A stretch of DNA of 35,198 bases, from contig CAJKRG010000029.1 in NCBI GenBank assembly GCA_905202215.1, positions 1-35,198 on the forward strand. The letters run 5' to 3'. The position numbers were made by a program, and so were the translations under genes. Under the pieces are notes generated by a model. That model worked only from the letters and a program-made list of their open reading frames with translations. It made no database searches and had not been told where the DNA came from. Every line of letters starts with the position of its first letter. The stretch's first letter is position 1. Positions 8,431-17,631 of this stretch are shown piece by piece. The stretch is from an uncultured Porphyromonadaceae bacterium. Its GTDB lineage: Bacteria > Bacteroidota > Bacteroidia > Bacteroidales > Muribaculaceae.

Positions 8431-9513
8431 ATGAACATCGTCCATCTGGTTTCTAACAAGACGTGGGGCGGCGGCGAGCGCTACGTGCTCGACCTGTGCC
8501 GCCGATGCAGCGCCGAGGGACACAGCGTGGCCGTGGTCACACGCCGCAGCGAGGCCGTCGACAAGCCCTTTGCGAATGCCGGTTTCACGCCGGGACATCT
8601 GCCTCTGCGCGGCGCCGTCGACTTCCTCAGTCCGATGATGCTCGCCCGGGTACTCAACCGCATGGATGCCCCGACAGTGCTCCACGCACACAATTTCAAG
8701 GATGCCTATACGGCGGTACGCGCACGGCGTCTCATGAAAGAGCCTGGTAAAGTGCGGGTGGTGGTAACGCGTCATCTTGTCAAAGCCGCGAAAGACAGCA
8801 GCATGGAGCGCGACCTCTACCGGCAGATCGACGACATTATCTTCGTGTCGGAAGCTGCCCGACAGGCTTTCGTCTCAGGGCGTCCGGGCTGCGATGAGGC
8901 AAAACTGCATGTGGTGCACAATTCCATAATGCCGCCGGAACCCGCGCCCAAGACACCGTCCGACACCGTCCGTCTGCTCTACGCAGGCCGCATAGCGCCC
9001 GAAAAAGGCATCGACGTACTCATAGATGCCCTCGCCACGCTTGGCGATCTCCCCCTGAGGCTCACCGTAGCTGGTGTAGGAAACGCCAAGACCGTAATGC
9101 CGCTCATGGAGAAATGCCGGCGGCTGGGTCTTGAAGAGCGTGTCGACTGGGTAGGCCATGTCGACGACATCTATACGGCCATATCAGATGCCGACATAGG
9201 AGTGCTGCCGACCACGGTGCCAGAATCGTTCGGTCTCGCCGTTCTCGAGTTCATGAGCCAGGGAGTGCCTCCGATAGCCTCCAATGCCGGAGGCCCTACG
9301 GAAATAATCACCGACGGAACGGACGGACTGCTCGTGCGCCCCGGAAATGCCATATCTCTGGCGGCCGCCATACGGCTCCTCGCCACAGACGCCGGACGAC
9401 GCGAACAGATGGCCGAAAAAGCCGCCCGGACTTTTTCCGACCGTTTTGCATACGACCGATTCTACAACAGCATCATGACCATTTATGAAGGTTCTGACAG
9501 AGATAAACGATAA
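8431..9513 (+). CDS. Family 4 glycosyltransferase (GT-B fold)
   Basis: The 360-residue protein has an N-terminal acceptor half beginning MNIVHLVSNKTWGGGERYVL, where the Gly-rich loop is typical of GT4. The C-terminal donor half carries GRIAPEKG at residues 186-193 and the E-x7-E motif PESFGLAVLE at residues 264-273. It should transfer a sugar from a nucleotide donor with retention of configuration. Its place between GT2 genes and a Kdo/heptose-kinase-like gene suggests LPS core assembly. Its 3' end overlaps the next gene by 29 bases, so the two are translationally coupled. Confidence 0.9.
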   Translation: MNIVHLVSNKTWGGGERYVLDLCRRCSAEGHSVAVVTRRSEAVDKPFANAGFTPGHLPLRGAVDFLSPMMLARVLNRMDAPTVLHAHNFKDAYTAVRARRLMKEPGKVRVVVTRHLVKAAKDSSMERDLYRQIDDIIFVSEAARQAFVSGRPGCDEAKLHVVHNSIMPPEPAPKTPSDTVRLLYAGRIAPEKGIDVLIDALATLGDLPLRLTVAGVGNAKTVMPLMEKCRRLGLEERVDWVGHVDDIYTAISDADIGVLPTTVPESFGLAVLEFMSQGVPPIASNAGGPTEIITDGTDGLLVRPGNAISLAAAIRLLATDAGRREQMAEKAARTFSDRFAYDRFYNSIMTIYEGSDRDKR

Positions 9514-10234
9514 CATAGGGTGCGCGCCCGACATAGCCAGACGACTGGCCGAAAGAGGACTCACGAAAGCCGACCGAGTGATATACCGCGGGCGCAACAT
9601 CGTCGCTGTCACAGATGGAGCGGAACCGATGTGCCTGAAATCATTCGGCACACCCGGCATGATCAAAGGTCTCATCTACGGCAAGCTGCGCAAGCCCAAG
9701 GCCCTGCGCGCGTTTGACAACGGGCTGCGTCTGCGCGCACTGGGATTCGATACTCCCGAGCCCGTGGCCGCCGTCTGCGAACTGCGCGGAGGACGTCTCG
9801 GACGATCATACTATGCATGCCGCTATCTCGAAGGCTGGAACGACCTCCGCGGAGCCGAAAACCGCCCCGATTTCAGCACTCTGGCACGCGCCCTGGCCGC
9901 ATACATGAACCGTCTCCACGCCGCAGGCGTTTTCATGAAGGATTTCACACAGGGAAACATCCTTTTCATGCCCGACGGCAAAGGCAGCTATCGGTTCTCT
10001 CTCATCGACATAAACCGTATGGAGTTCGGTATAAGCGACCATCGAAAACTCATGGCGAATTTCGGTGCCGTGCTCGATACCGCCGAAGGGCTGGCCGTGC
10101 TCGCCCACGAGTATGCCGCACTGCAGAGCGATCCCGGATCCATCGAAAACGAAATCAAGGAAATTTACCGGCGCAGGCAGGTAAGGCTTTGGCGCAAACG
10201 CCACATTAAGGAATTTATAAGAGGTAAAAAATGA
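9485..10234 (+). CDS. LPS-core kinase-like protein (KdkA/WaaP-type, Kdo or heptose kinase family)
   Basis: The 249-residue protein is a small eukaryote-like kinase fold. The expected ATP-binding Lys is in CLKSF (Lys52), the catalytic Asp153 and Asn158 are in MKDFTQGNIL, and the metal-binding Asp175 is in LIDINR. This arrangement matches the kinases that phosphorylate Kdo or heptose of the LPS inner core. The start at 9485 lies within the end of the GT4 gene. The stop overlaps the next start in an ATGA arrangement. Substrate identity (Kdo or another sugar) is inferred from the neighbours. Confidence 0.8.
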   Translation: MKVLTEINDNIGCAPDIARRLAERGLTKADRVIYRGRNIVAVTDGAEPMCLKSFGTPGMIKGLIYGKLRKPKALRAFDNGLRLRALGFDTPEPVAAVCELRGGRLGRSYYACRYLEGWNDLRGAENRPDFSTLARALAAYMNRLHAAGVFMKDFTQGNILFMPDGKGSYRFSLIDINRMEFGISDHRKLMANFGAVLDTAEGLAVLAHEYAALQSDPGSIENEIKEIYRRRQVRLWRKRHIKEFIRGKK

Positions 10235-11037
10235 ACGGACGCCCCAAAATATCGGCCATAGTGCAGACATACAATGCTTCCGAGCACCTCGGACGCTGCC
10301 TTAAGGCACTCGCCCCGTTCGACGAAATTCTGGTCGTCGACATGGAGAGCACCGACGGTACGGCAGCCATCGCCCGAAGCTTCGGCGCCCGCGTGGTCGT
10401 CAAAGAACGTGGCGAGCACCGCATAGTCGAGGCCTACCGCGACTTCGCCATACATGAGGCACTCCACGACTGGGTGCTCGTGGTCGACGCCGACGAGATC
10501 GTGCCTCAGGCTCTCGCCGACTATCTTTATGCCGAAATCGGGCGGGATCCGTCGCCACGCGCCATCATGATACCAATCAAGAACTACTTCATGGGGCGCT
10601 GGATGCATGCCTACTATCCCGACTACGTACTCCGCTTCTTCAACCGCGTCGGTGCCTCATGGCCCTACGAAATACATGCACGACCCTCTCACAAGGGTCC
10701 TAAAACATATATTCCGGCAAAACGCACCGACCTCGCCCTGATACATCTCGCCAACGAGAGTGTCGGACAGACATTCACAAAGATGAACGCCTATACCGAC
10801 CGCGAGAAAAGCCGGCGTTCCAAACGCTACCGTCCGCTCAAACTGTTCTATGAACCTCCCTACCGCTTTTTCAAAAGCTATATACTCAAAGGCGGGATAC
10901 GCGACGGGCTCCCCGGTTTCATACATGCCGTACACGATGCCGTATACCGCTTCTCCATACTCGCCAAGATCGAGGAAGACCGCCAGAAGGCCCTTCCCGA
11001 TAAAGACATTGACAGAGATTCTGAGGGTGCTTCATAA
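10231..11037 (+). CDS. Family 2 glycosyltransferase, second copy type
   Basis: The 268-residue protein starts with a GT-A fold (ISAIVQTYNASEHLGRCLKAL), then VVDMESTDGTAAIARSFGA, and a DxD-type motif VVDADE at residues 85-90. It is related in design to the GT2 at 7497 but not a close duplicate. The C-terminal region is basic and aromatic (KRYRPLKLFYEPPYRFFKSY), as in WaaE-like enzymes that dock on the membrane. The start overlaps the kinase stop by four bases (ATGA), the strongest sign of a shared operon. The acceptor is unknown. Confidence 0.88.
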   Translation: MNGRPKISAIVQTYNASEHLGRCLKALAPFDEILVVDMESTDGTAAIARSFGARVVVKERGEHRIVEAYRDFAIHEALHDWVLVVDADEIVPQALADYLYAEIGRDPSPRAIMIPIKNYFMGRWMHAYYPDYVLRFFNRVGASWPYEIHARPSHKGPKTYIPAKRTDLALIHLANESVGQTFTKMNAYTDREKSRRSKRYRPLKLFYEPPYRFFKSYILKGGIRDGLPGFIHAVHDAVYRFSILAKIEEDRQKALPDKDIDRDSEGAS

Positions 11038-11040
11038 TAG

Positions 11041-11135
11041 TTTCTATAATTACAAATTACAAGTTAGAAGTTCCCTCTTCACAACTTGTAACTCCTAACT
11101 TCTAATTCCTAACTTCCCAATCTCCTACCCTCCTG
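11041..11135 (+). repeat. Degenerate intergenic inverted repeat after the second GT2 gene
   Basis: TTACAAGTT (11057-11065) pairs with AACTTGTAA (11083-11091). TTAGAAGTT (11064-11072) pairs with AACTTCTAA (11097-11105). The two stems overlap, so they are alternatives. The 16-mer AACTCCTAACTTCTAA at 11090-11105 recurs exactly at 29030-29045. The element fills the gap between the GT2 stop and the next gene. Confidence 0.75.
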
Positions 11136-11138
11136 ACC

Positions 11139-12800
11139 ATGATACGGATTTTCTGCAAAAATCTCGACCGGTATATAGAAATCGAAGGCGGCTCAACCCT
11201 TCTTGAACTCGCCGCCACCCTCGAGAGCGAACTCGGCTTCCGCCCTATCTGCGCACGTGTCAACAATAAGACCGAAGCCCTTGCATATGAAGTATACACA
11301 CCAAAACTCGTCGAGTTCCAGCGCCATACCGAAGGTTCGGGCCCACGCGTATATACCCGCTCGCTGTGCATGCTTCTCTATAGGGCCGTCACCGCCGTGC
11401 TCCCCGGCGCACGTCTCACCATCGAGCACTCCATAGCCCACGGCTACTACTGCCGACTGCACGGCACCGACGAGGTATCTGAAACCGTAGTCTCGGCCCT
11501 CAAGACCGAAATGCGGCGTCTGGCAGCGCTCGATCTGCCCTTCGAGCGTTTCGAAAGCCTCACCGCCGATGCCGTCGGCATCTTCGAGCGCGAGGGCCTC
11601 GACAGCACCGCGCTCCTGCTCCGCACGGCCAGACCACTCTACACCACATATTATACACTCGACGGTATCAGCGACAGCTACTACGGTGTCCTGGCCCCGT
11701 CGACAGGCTACGTGCCAGTCTTCGACCTGCACCGCTACAAACAGGGATTCCTGCTCATGCCCTTCGATCCGGCCAATCCCGCCAAAGCGGCGCGTCCTAT
11801 CCGGCAGGAGAAGATGTACGGTGCATTCACCGAGTACCTCCGTTTCAACCGGATAGTCGGCGTAAGCACCGTCGGCGAACTCAACACCTATGTCAACAGC
11901 CGGCGCGCCGCCGATCTCATCAACGTGTCGGAGGCCCTCCACGAGAAGGCTCTCGCACACATAAGCGACGACATCACGAGGCGCTACCGCGAGGGCGGCG
12001 CACGCATTGTGCTAATCGCCGGCCCGTCGTCGTCAGGCAAGACCACCACCACCAAACGCCTGGCCATACAGCTGATGACCAATCTGCTGAAACCGCAGAT
12101 GATATCACTCGACAACTACTTCGTAGACCGCGAGCGCACACCACGAGACGCAGACGGCGAATATGACTATGAATCGCTCTACGCCCTTGATCTCGAGCAG
12201 TTCAACAGCGATTTCAACCGTATTCTCGCCGGCGAGGAAGTGGAACTGCCGACCTACAACTTCGAACTCGGCCGACGCCAGTACAAAGGCGACCGCATAA
12301 AGCTTGAGGAAGGTTCAATCCTGCTGATCGAGGGCATACACGGCCTTAACCCCGAACTGACAGCCAACATAGCCGAGGCTATGAAATACCGCGTCTACGT
12401 GTCGGCCCTCACCACTCTCTCGCTCGACGAGCACAACTGGGTGCCCACGACCGACAACCGCCTGCTGCGCCGCATAATCCGCGACCACAAATACCGCGGC
12501 ACATCGGCCGAGGAAACCATACGCCGCTGGCCGAGCGTGCGACGGGGCGAGGAAAAATGGATTTTCCCCTATCAGGAAAACGCCGACGCGATGTTCAACT
12601 CCTCGCTGCTCTTCGAACTCGGAGTAATCAAGGACTACGCCGAGGCCGTACTGCGCAGTGTGCCGTCCGACGTGCCCGAATATGCCGAAGCTTACCGCCT
12701 ACGCAAATTTCTGAGCTATTTCGTGCCTATTGATCAGGCTCTTATACCGTCCACGAGCCTTCTGCGCGAATTCCTCGGGGGCAGCTCATTCAAATACTGA
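11139..12800 (+). CDS. Uridine-kinase-like nucleoside kinase with N-terminal TGS-type domain
   Basis: The 553-residue protein has an N-terminal TGS/ThrRS-like region (about 1-220, opening MIRIFCKNLDRYIEIEGGST; HSIAHGYYC at about 97-105 resembles the ThrRS second-domain motif). A phosphoribulokinase/uridine kinase domain follows, with Walker A GPSSSGKT at residues 295-302 and LLIEGIHGLNP as the Walker B region. This fusion is common in Bacteroidota and clostridia and is annotated as a nucleoside kinase; the true substrate is unsettled. A TPR gene follows after two bases. An intergenic repeat lies upstream and I see no TAnnTTTG box, so transcription may come from the LPS operon. Confidence 0.88.
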   Translation: MIRIFCKNLDRYIEIEGGSTLLELAATLESELGFRPICARVNNKTEALAYEVYTPKLVEFQRHTEGSGPRVYTRSLCMLLYRAVTAVLPGARLTIEHSIAHGYYCRLHGTDEVSETVVSALKTEMRRLAALDLPFERFESLTADAVGIFEREGLDSTALLLRTARPLYTTYYTLDGISDSYYGVLAPSTGYVPVFDLHRYKQGFLLMPFDPANPAKAARPIRQEKMYGAFTEYLRFNRIVGVSTVGELNTYVNSRRAADLINVSEALHEKALAHISDDITRRYREGGARIVLIAGPSSSGKTTTTKRLAIQLMTNLLKPQMISLDNYFVDRERTPRDADGEYDYESLYALDLEQFNSDFNRILAGEEVELPTYNFELGRRQYKGDRIKLEEGSILLIEGIHGLNPELTANIAEAMKYRVYVSALTTLSLDEHNWVPTTDNRLLRRIIRDHKYRGTSAEETIRRWPSVRRGEEKWIFPYQENADAMFNSSLLFELGVIKDYAEAVLRSVPSDVPEYAEAYRLRKFLSYFVPIDQALIPSTSLLREFLGGSSFKY

Positions 12801-12802
12801 CA

Positions 12803-13513
12803 ATGAGAGTTCTCCTTTTCTTCACTTTATTACTGTGCGCGGCAGGGGCCATGGCGGCACAGACCGCCGACAAGGCTCTGGCCGACAAGGCCGACCGCGC
12901 ATTCGTCAACAGGGAATGGGCGGGAGCGAGCGCCCTCTACATGCTTCTGTCCGACAAAGAGCCGTCGGCTGGGCTGCCATACGCCCGCCTTATCGTTGCG
13001 CAGGAGATGAGGGCCGATACCGCCGGAAGCACCGCCTCAATAGAGCGGGCACTATCGCACTCCGTGCCTCTCGACTCCGTGCTCAAGCCGGCGCGGGAGG
13101 CAGCATTTTCGCTGAGCCGCCCCGACTTGTATGAGAATCTGCTGCTGCGGCTGCAGCGCTCGCTGCCATATCTGCACCGCGTGATTGACATACGCCTTCT
13201 GCGCTACTATACCTTGCGACGCGATCCGGCGAAAATGGCCGATTACAGCCGCCGTATGCTCACCGGAAACCCCGCCGACACCGACGCCATAGCCACCATA
13301 GCCGATGCGGCCGTGATGGAAGGCGATACCGATGCCGCCATTGCCGCATGGGAGCGCATACTCGCCATCGACCCGGCTAACTACAATGCCCTGGCGGCGC
13401 TCGCCAATACGCTGGCGTCCACCGACCCCGTGCGTGCGGCCGCATATGCGGAGAGGGCGCTGGCCATACGGCCCAACAACGCCCTCTCGGCCTTACTGCA
13501 CAGTCTGAAGTGA
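12803..13513 (+). CDS. Exported TPR-repeat protein
   Basis: The 236-residue protein has a signal peptide (MRVLLFFTLLLCAAGAMA) and no lipobox Cys at the cleavage site. The mature part is helical, with TPR-like repeats clearest at about residues 155-235 (AAIAAWERILAIDPANYNAL, then AAYAERALAIRPNNALSALL). TPR proteins mediate protein contacts; the partner is unknown. It starts two bases after the kinase stop, which points to co-transcription. Its last 21 bases overlap the end of the convergent glycoside hydrolase gene. Confidence 0.82.
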   Translation: MRVLLFFTLLLCAAGAMAAQTADKALADKADRAFVNREWAGASALYMLLSDKEPSAGLPYARLIVAQEMRADTAGSTASIERALSHSVPLDSVLKPAREAAFSLSRPDLYENLLLRLQRSLPYLHRVIDIRLLRYYTLRRDPAKMADYSRRMLTGNPADTDAIATIADAAVMEGDTDAAIAAWERILAIDPANYNALAALANTLASTDPVRAAAYAERALAIRPNNALSALLHSLK

Positions 13514-15958
13514 CAGCCGGCCCGCACGCCGCATGTCCACCGCCATGGCGGCACAGCCGTCGGCCGATGCCGTGAAGGTCTTTTTATCGCCCGGCAGCGA
13601 CAGAACGTAGCGGCCGCCGGGTTCAAGACCCGAAAATCCGATTTCATAGCGTCCTTTTCCGTCGATGCTCCATGCGAGCACCGTACGGCCCGTGTTTTTC
13701 TCGAGTGAAAGCACCAGAGCACTGCCGCCGAGAGGCTTCACGCCGAGCACTATGCCGCGGTCGCTGTTGCCGGGGAACACGCGCAGAGTGCCGTCGGCAT
13801 AGTCCACACCGAATGCTCCGGCCGAAGAAGCCGTGAAGCAGTCGGTCGAGAGTGTGTGGCGGCCCTTGGACAGGTTCACATCGTAGTCGGTGCCTCGGTG
13901 GGTGTAGCGGAACGATGTGCCCTCGAGTTCGGGGAGCATATGCGGTTCCAGGCCCATGCGGTTCCATTTGGGCCGTATGCCGTAGATATCGCTGTAGAGG
14001 GCTGTCACCGAGGTGCATATACCGGCGAGAATATCGCTGCCAACACCGGTCTGCGAGCGGCGCTCATAGCGCTGCGACGACAGACCGTCTTTGCGGTACT
14101 GGGCCAGGATATTGCGTATATATTTCAGTGCCAGTTCGGGCTTGTAGCCGGCATAGGAGCGGACTCCGAGATAGCCCCATGTGGGGAAAATGTCGCCGTT
14201 CTCATAGCGCGGGAAGGGCCAGTTGCCGCCCTCCACCTCCTCGCGGGCGTACGAATCGAAGCACAGAGGCCAGTGGAACAGCCCCTCGGAGGCCGTGCGC
14301 CGCTCTATCTCGTCGAGTACGCGGGCCTTGCGGGCGGGGTCGTCGCAGATGCCGAACGCTATGGCCGCGAAATTGACCGGAGTAACCATATTGTCGCCGT
14401 GCACACTGCCGTCGTCATCGAGCCAGTACACATACTGTCCCTTTTCCTCCGACCAGAAACCGCCCTGCTCTACCGGACGGTTGAATGCCTCCTTAAGCCT
14501 GTCGACGGCGCGGTCGTACATCTGTGCCCGCGCGGTATCGCCAAGCACCGTCTCGCACGCGGCCCACTGACGGAGCGCCTCGTAGAGCTGAGCGTTGACA
14601 AAGGCGTTCTCGTAGCTCGCCCACACGATGTCGAGCCAGTCGCTGGCTGTGCCTTCGCGGTGGTTGCGGTTCATCATCTCGCACAGACCGTTGCCGTTCT
14701 CGTCACGGGCCAAAAGCCAGTCGAGGGCGCGCTCGCAGGTCTCTTTCTGTCCGGCAAGCCATTCGATAGAGCCAAGAAGGTCGAAAAGCTCGGTCACGTT
14801 TATCACATATCCCGTCTGCGAATCGACGGTGTATCCCCACCGGGCCTCGTAGTAACCTGTCTGATAATTATATGTGCCGGGCATCTGGTCTTCGTCGGCA
14901 TTATGCCATCGCGACAGCACGCGTCCCTGCGGCGTCACGGCGTGAAGCGCCTCCTGATGCAGGCTCTCGGCAAGATTGCGGGTATAGTTTGTATCGGCCA
15001 GGGCCAGACCTATCTGCGCGAAAAACGGCTCGTGCAGGCATTTCCAGTTGGTAGTCCATCCGTTGGCTCCTACGATACCGTTGTCGACCACGCCGTAGCG
15101 GCCGGTAGTGTTCATGAGCTCGCGCACCGACTCGGCGTCGATGCCGCGAAGATTGCCGCGTGAATAGGCCTCGGGATAGTCGACGTAGCTCAGGCGCACC
15201 GTCACGGTATCGCCTCCTTCGACTATGTAAGGAGCGAAGACATCCTCTCGACCGCCGACACAGCGGCTCAGATCGTAACGCATCTGCAGCGGACCGGAGG
15301 CCGGTATGTGCTTTATGGTAAACACGCCGTTCTTGCCGTGGCTGAATTTCTGGTGCATCACACCTCCGGTAGATGTTTCGATGCGCAGTGCGCCGGGCCG
15401 ATCGGGATTCCATAGGGTTATGCCGCCCGTATGCACGCCGTAGGTATCGTCCTCGGCCCTGAGGTACTTGCACCACACCATGCCGCCGTTGTCGAGAATA
15501 CCGCCCTTCCATGTGTCCATGGCGGCGAAATCCCACTGCGGCACGAAGCGGTCCTCCACGCGGGCCAGTGCTGTGCCGGTATTGCTTGTTATGGTCCATT
15601 CTATGGCATCGCCGCATGGCTCGAAGCGCCACGATTCGATATAGGCCAGAGCACCGTCGCCGTACACTATCGAGTCGACGGTGAGGACATCGCCCCGGCG
15701 GCTTACACACGGAGCTGATTTTACAGCACCTGAAGTATAGGCACCCCCGCGGGTGCGGACGCCTGTGCGGACGCCGCTTCCGGCAAGCACCTCCACGCCG
15801 TCGACCGTGAGACTGCCCACACGGCAGCCGCCGTCGAGATCGAGAGTGAGACCTATATGGCCCGAGGGGTCGGAGACATGCAGATTGTCGGTGGCGAAAG
15901 TTCCCGGAGCCATCGCCGCAAAAGCGCATAGCATGAGATAATGAGGTCGTGTCTTCAT
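13493..15958 (-). CDS. Secreted (alpha/alpha)6-barrel glycoside hydrolase, MGH1-like
   Basis: The 821-residue protein begins at the ATG at 15958, which gives a signal peptide (MKTRPHYLMLCAFAAMAPGTFA). The frame stays open 26 codons further upstream, but that stretch is not signal-like and overlaps a terminator. An N-terminal beta-sandwich (about 30-290) precedes a helical toroid domain with blocks such as DWLDIVWASYENAFVNAQLY and NGDIFPTWGYLGVRSYAGY, which resemble mannosylglycerate-hydrolase-like and GH63-type enzymes. A short C-terminal beta domain ends the protein. It should cut a host or dietary glycan outside the cytoplasm; the linkage is unknown. The 3' end overlaps the TPR gene by 21 bases in convergent orientation. 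Confidence 0.78.
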   Translation of the reverse strand: MKTRPHYLMLCAFAAMAPGTFATDNLHVSDPSGHIGLTLDLDGGCRVGSLTVDGVEVLAGSGVRTGVRTRGGAYTSGAVKSAPCVSRRGDVLTVDSIVYGDGALAYIESWRFEPCGDAIEWTITSNTGTALARVEDRFVPQWDFAAMDTWKGGILDNGGMVWCKYLRAEDDTYGVHTGGITLWNPDRPGALRIETSTGGVMHQKFSHGKNGVFTIKHIPASGPLQMRYDLSRCVGGREDVFAPYIVEGGDTVTVRLSYVDYPEAYSRGNLRGIDAESVRELMNTTGRYGVVDNGIVGANGWTTNWKCLHEPFFAQIGLALADTNYTRNLAESLHQEALHAVTPQGRVLSRWHNADEDQMPGTYNYQTGYYEARWGYTVDSQTGYVINVTELFDLLGSIEWLAGQKETCERALDWLLARDENGNGLCEMMNRNHREGTASDWLDIVWASYENAFVNAQLYEALRQWAACETVLGDTARAQMYDRAVDRLKEAFNRPVEQGGFWSEEKGQYVYWLDDDGSVHGDNMVTPVNFAAIAFGICDDPARKARVLDEIERRTASEGLFHWPLCFDSYAREEVEGGNWPFPRYENGDIFPTWGYLGVRSYAGYKPELALKYIRNILAQYRKDGLSSQRYERRSQTGVGSDILAGICTSVTALYSDIYGIRPKWNRMGLEPHMLPELEGTSFRYTHRGTDYDVNLSKGRHTLSTDCFTASSAGAFGVDYADGTLRVFPGNSDRGIVLGVKPLGGSALVLSLEKNTGRTVLAWSIDGKGRYEIGFSGLEPGGRYVLSLPGDKKTFTASADGCAAMAVDMRRAGRLSLQTVQ

Positions 15959-15975
15959 GATATCTAAAAAGATTC

Positions 15976-15983
15976 CAAATATA
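15976..15983 (-). promoter_or_regulatory. -7 box (TATATTTG) of the MGH1-like gene
   Basis: On the minus strand TATATTTG lies 17 bases before the ATG at 15958 and matches TAnnTTTG. The expected -33 region falls inside the hairpin that ends the gadC operon. Confidence 0.5.
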
Positions 15984-15989
15984 TGGATA

Positions 15990-16027
15990 CAAAAATGGCA
16001 ACAGCGCTTTTTAAACGCTGTCGCCAT
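15990..16027 (-). terminator. Intrinsic terminator of the gadB-glsA-gadC operon
   Basis: Read on the minus strand, ATGGCGACAGCG (16027-16016) pairs with CGCTGTTGCCAT (16006-15995) with one G-T pair, a nine-base loop and a T run directly after. It lies 23 bases after the gadC stop and overlaps the expected promoter region of the downstream glycosidase gene. Confidence 0.85.
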
Positions 16028-16049
16028 CTTTGCCAAATATGTCGCGCCG

Positions 16050-17609
16050 CTATTTTGCAGAACTGTCTTTGGCGGCTTCAGATGCTTCGTATGCTTCCTC
16101 AGCAGCCTTGAGAAGAGCCTGCGACTGCGGGTCTTTCTGCCAGTGGAAAGGCACGAAATCGCTCTTGGGATTGACCCACGACGGCTTGCGGCAAGCCAGA
16201 ATGATAAAAGGCAGTATCACGAACAGAGCCACACCGCCGAAAAGCACCGCGAACCATACGGTCTTCGAACCCATTGCGATCTGGTCGGGAGGGAAGAAGC
16301 TGAGCACGAATGCGAGCAGCGAGCCCAGGAAGCCGACACCGGCCACAACCCAAAGCAGGAAATTGCCCTTCGAACCGATACGGAAGGCTCGTTTGGCATT
16401 CTTCATGGAATAGCGGAGATATATAACTGCCGCGAACATGAGCAGATATGCTATAAGATAGAGCACTACGGTGAGCTGCGAAAGAATCTGGTAGAAACTC
16501 TCGACCGAAGGCATTACTACGAACAGCGACGAAAGCAGTGTCACGGCAACGCCCTGGATGATAAGGATGTTCTTCTGCACACCGGCCTTGTTTGTCTTCT
16601 GGAAGAAGGGAGGCAGATATCCGGCCTGCCCGACAGCAAAAACGCCCTTCGACGGACCGGCGACCCATGTAAGCACACCGGCGAGCACGCCGAAGGCCAG
16701 AGCCACGGCAATCACAGGCGTGAACCAGTTCATATGGAATGCCTTGAAATAATTGTCAAAACCGACAAGAAGACTCTGCACGAGATTGATATCCTTGGCC
16801 GGGATAATCACGCCGAGAGAATATGTGCCGAGCACGAAGATAAGCACGGTGACAAGAGCGCCGCCGAATACCGCCTTCGGATAGTTTACCGTCGGATTCT
16901 TGATGTCGCGCACATGCACGCCCGACATTTCCATACCGGCATAAAACAGGAAGATGGATGCGGCCAGAACCACATTGTCGAAATTGGAGAGATCGGGGAA
17001 GAAATCGCCGTGGAAGTCCATCTGCGACTGTCCGCCGGTAGCCAGGAAGGCCACTCCGCACACAACAAGGATGCCGGCCGGTATGATGGTGCCCACCATA
17101 CCTCCGATTTTCGATATTTTGCCTACCCATCCGAGGCCTTTGAGCGAGATGAGGGTGGCGAGCCAGTAGATGGCGAGCACTACGATAATGGTATAGTATT
17201 TATTTGCAGCCAGATGGGAGTCGGCCACATGATCCATGCCGATGAATGCCAGCGACACGGCGCCGAATGTCAGCACAGTCGGGAACCAGATGGTACTCTC
17301 GACCCATTGGAGCCATATGCCCAGAAAGCCGAGTTTGCTGCCGAAAGCCTCGCCTATCCAGCGGAACATACCGCCCTGCTGATAGGGGAAAAGCGAGGCA
17401 AGCTCGGCGGCCACAAGCGATACAGGAATCAGGAATACAAGTGCCGCGAACAGATAGTAGAACGCCGAACTCATGCCGTAGACAGCCTCGGCGGGAAGTC
17501 CGCGAAGAGAAACAACGGCCACGATGTTCATTATCATCAGGGTACCAACACCTAATTTGGCGGCCGACTTTACCGTCGCCGCGGTGGTGAAAGTGGGTTT
17601 TGTAGCCAT
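16050..17609 (-). CDS. gadC: Glutamate:GABA antiporter
   Basis: The 519-residue inner-membrane protein belongs to the APC superfamily and has about 12 membrane segments. It imports glutamate and exports GABA, which completes the proton-consuming cycle with GadB. Family blocks are visible: MNIVAVVSLRGLPAEAVYG near the start, FPYQQGGMFRWIGEAFG at about residue 74, and FLFYAGMEMSGVHVRDIKNP near residue 220. A hydrophilic tail after the last helix (QALLKAAEEAYEASEAAKD) is in the place of the pH-gating C-plug of E. coli GadC. It is third in a leftward operon after gadB and glsA, 22 bases after glsA, with a terminator behind it. Confidence 0.93.
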   Translation of the reverse strand: MATKPTFTTAATVKSAAKLGVGTLMIMNIVAVVSLRGLPAEAVYGMSSAFYYLFAALVFLIPVSLVAAELASLFPYQQGGMFRWIGEAFGSKLGFLGIWLQWVESTIWFPTVLTFGAVSLAFIGMDHVADSHLAANKYYTIIVVLAIYWLATLISLKGLGWVGKISKIGGMVGTIIPAGILVVCGVAFLATGGQSQMDFHGDFFPDLSNFDNVVLAASIFLFYAGMEMSGVHVRDIKNPTVNYPKAVFGGALVTVLIFVLGTYSLGVIIPAKDINLVQSLLVGFDNYFKAFHMNWFTPVIAVALAFGVLAGVLTWVAGPSKGVFAVGQAGYLPPFFQKTNKAGVQKNILIIQGVAVTLLSSLFVVMPSVESFYQILSQLTVVLYLIAYLLMFAAVIYLRYSMKNAKRAFRIGSKGNFLLWVVAGVGFLGSLLAFVLSFFPPDQIAMGSKTVWFAVLFGGVALFVILPFIILACRKPSWVNPKSDFVPFHWQKDPQSQALLKAAEEAYEASEAAKDSSAK

Positions 17610-17631
17610 ATGAGTAGTTTTTTAGAGGTTA

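Noticed and set aside
15959..16036. Upstream 26-codon extension of the MGH1-like gene
   Set aside because: It would precede a clear signal peptide and overlaps the gadC terminator and the promoter box.
15957..17555. 532-residue ORF on + opposite gadC
   Set aside because: Antisense shadow of a clear APC transporter; low-complexity His/Glu/Arg-rich translation, typical of GC-rich antisense frames.
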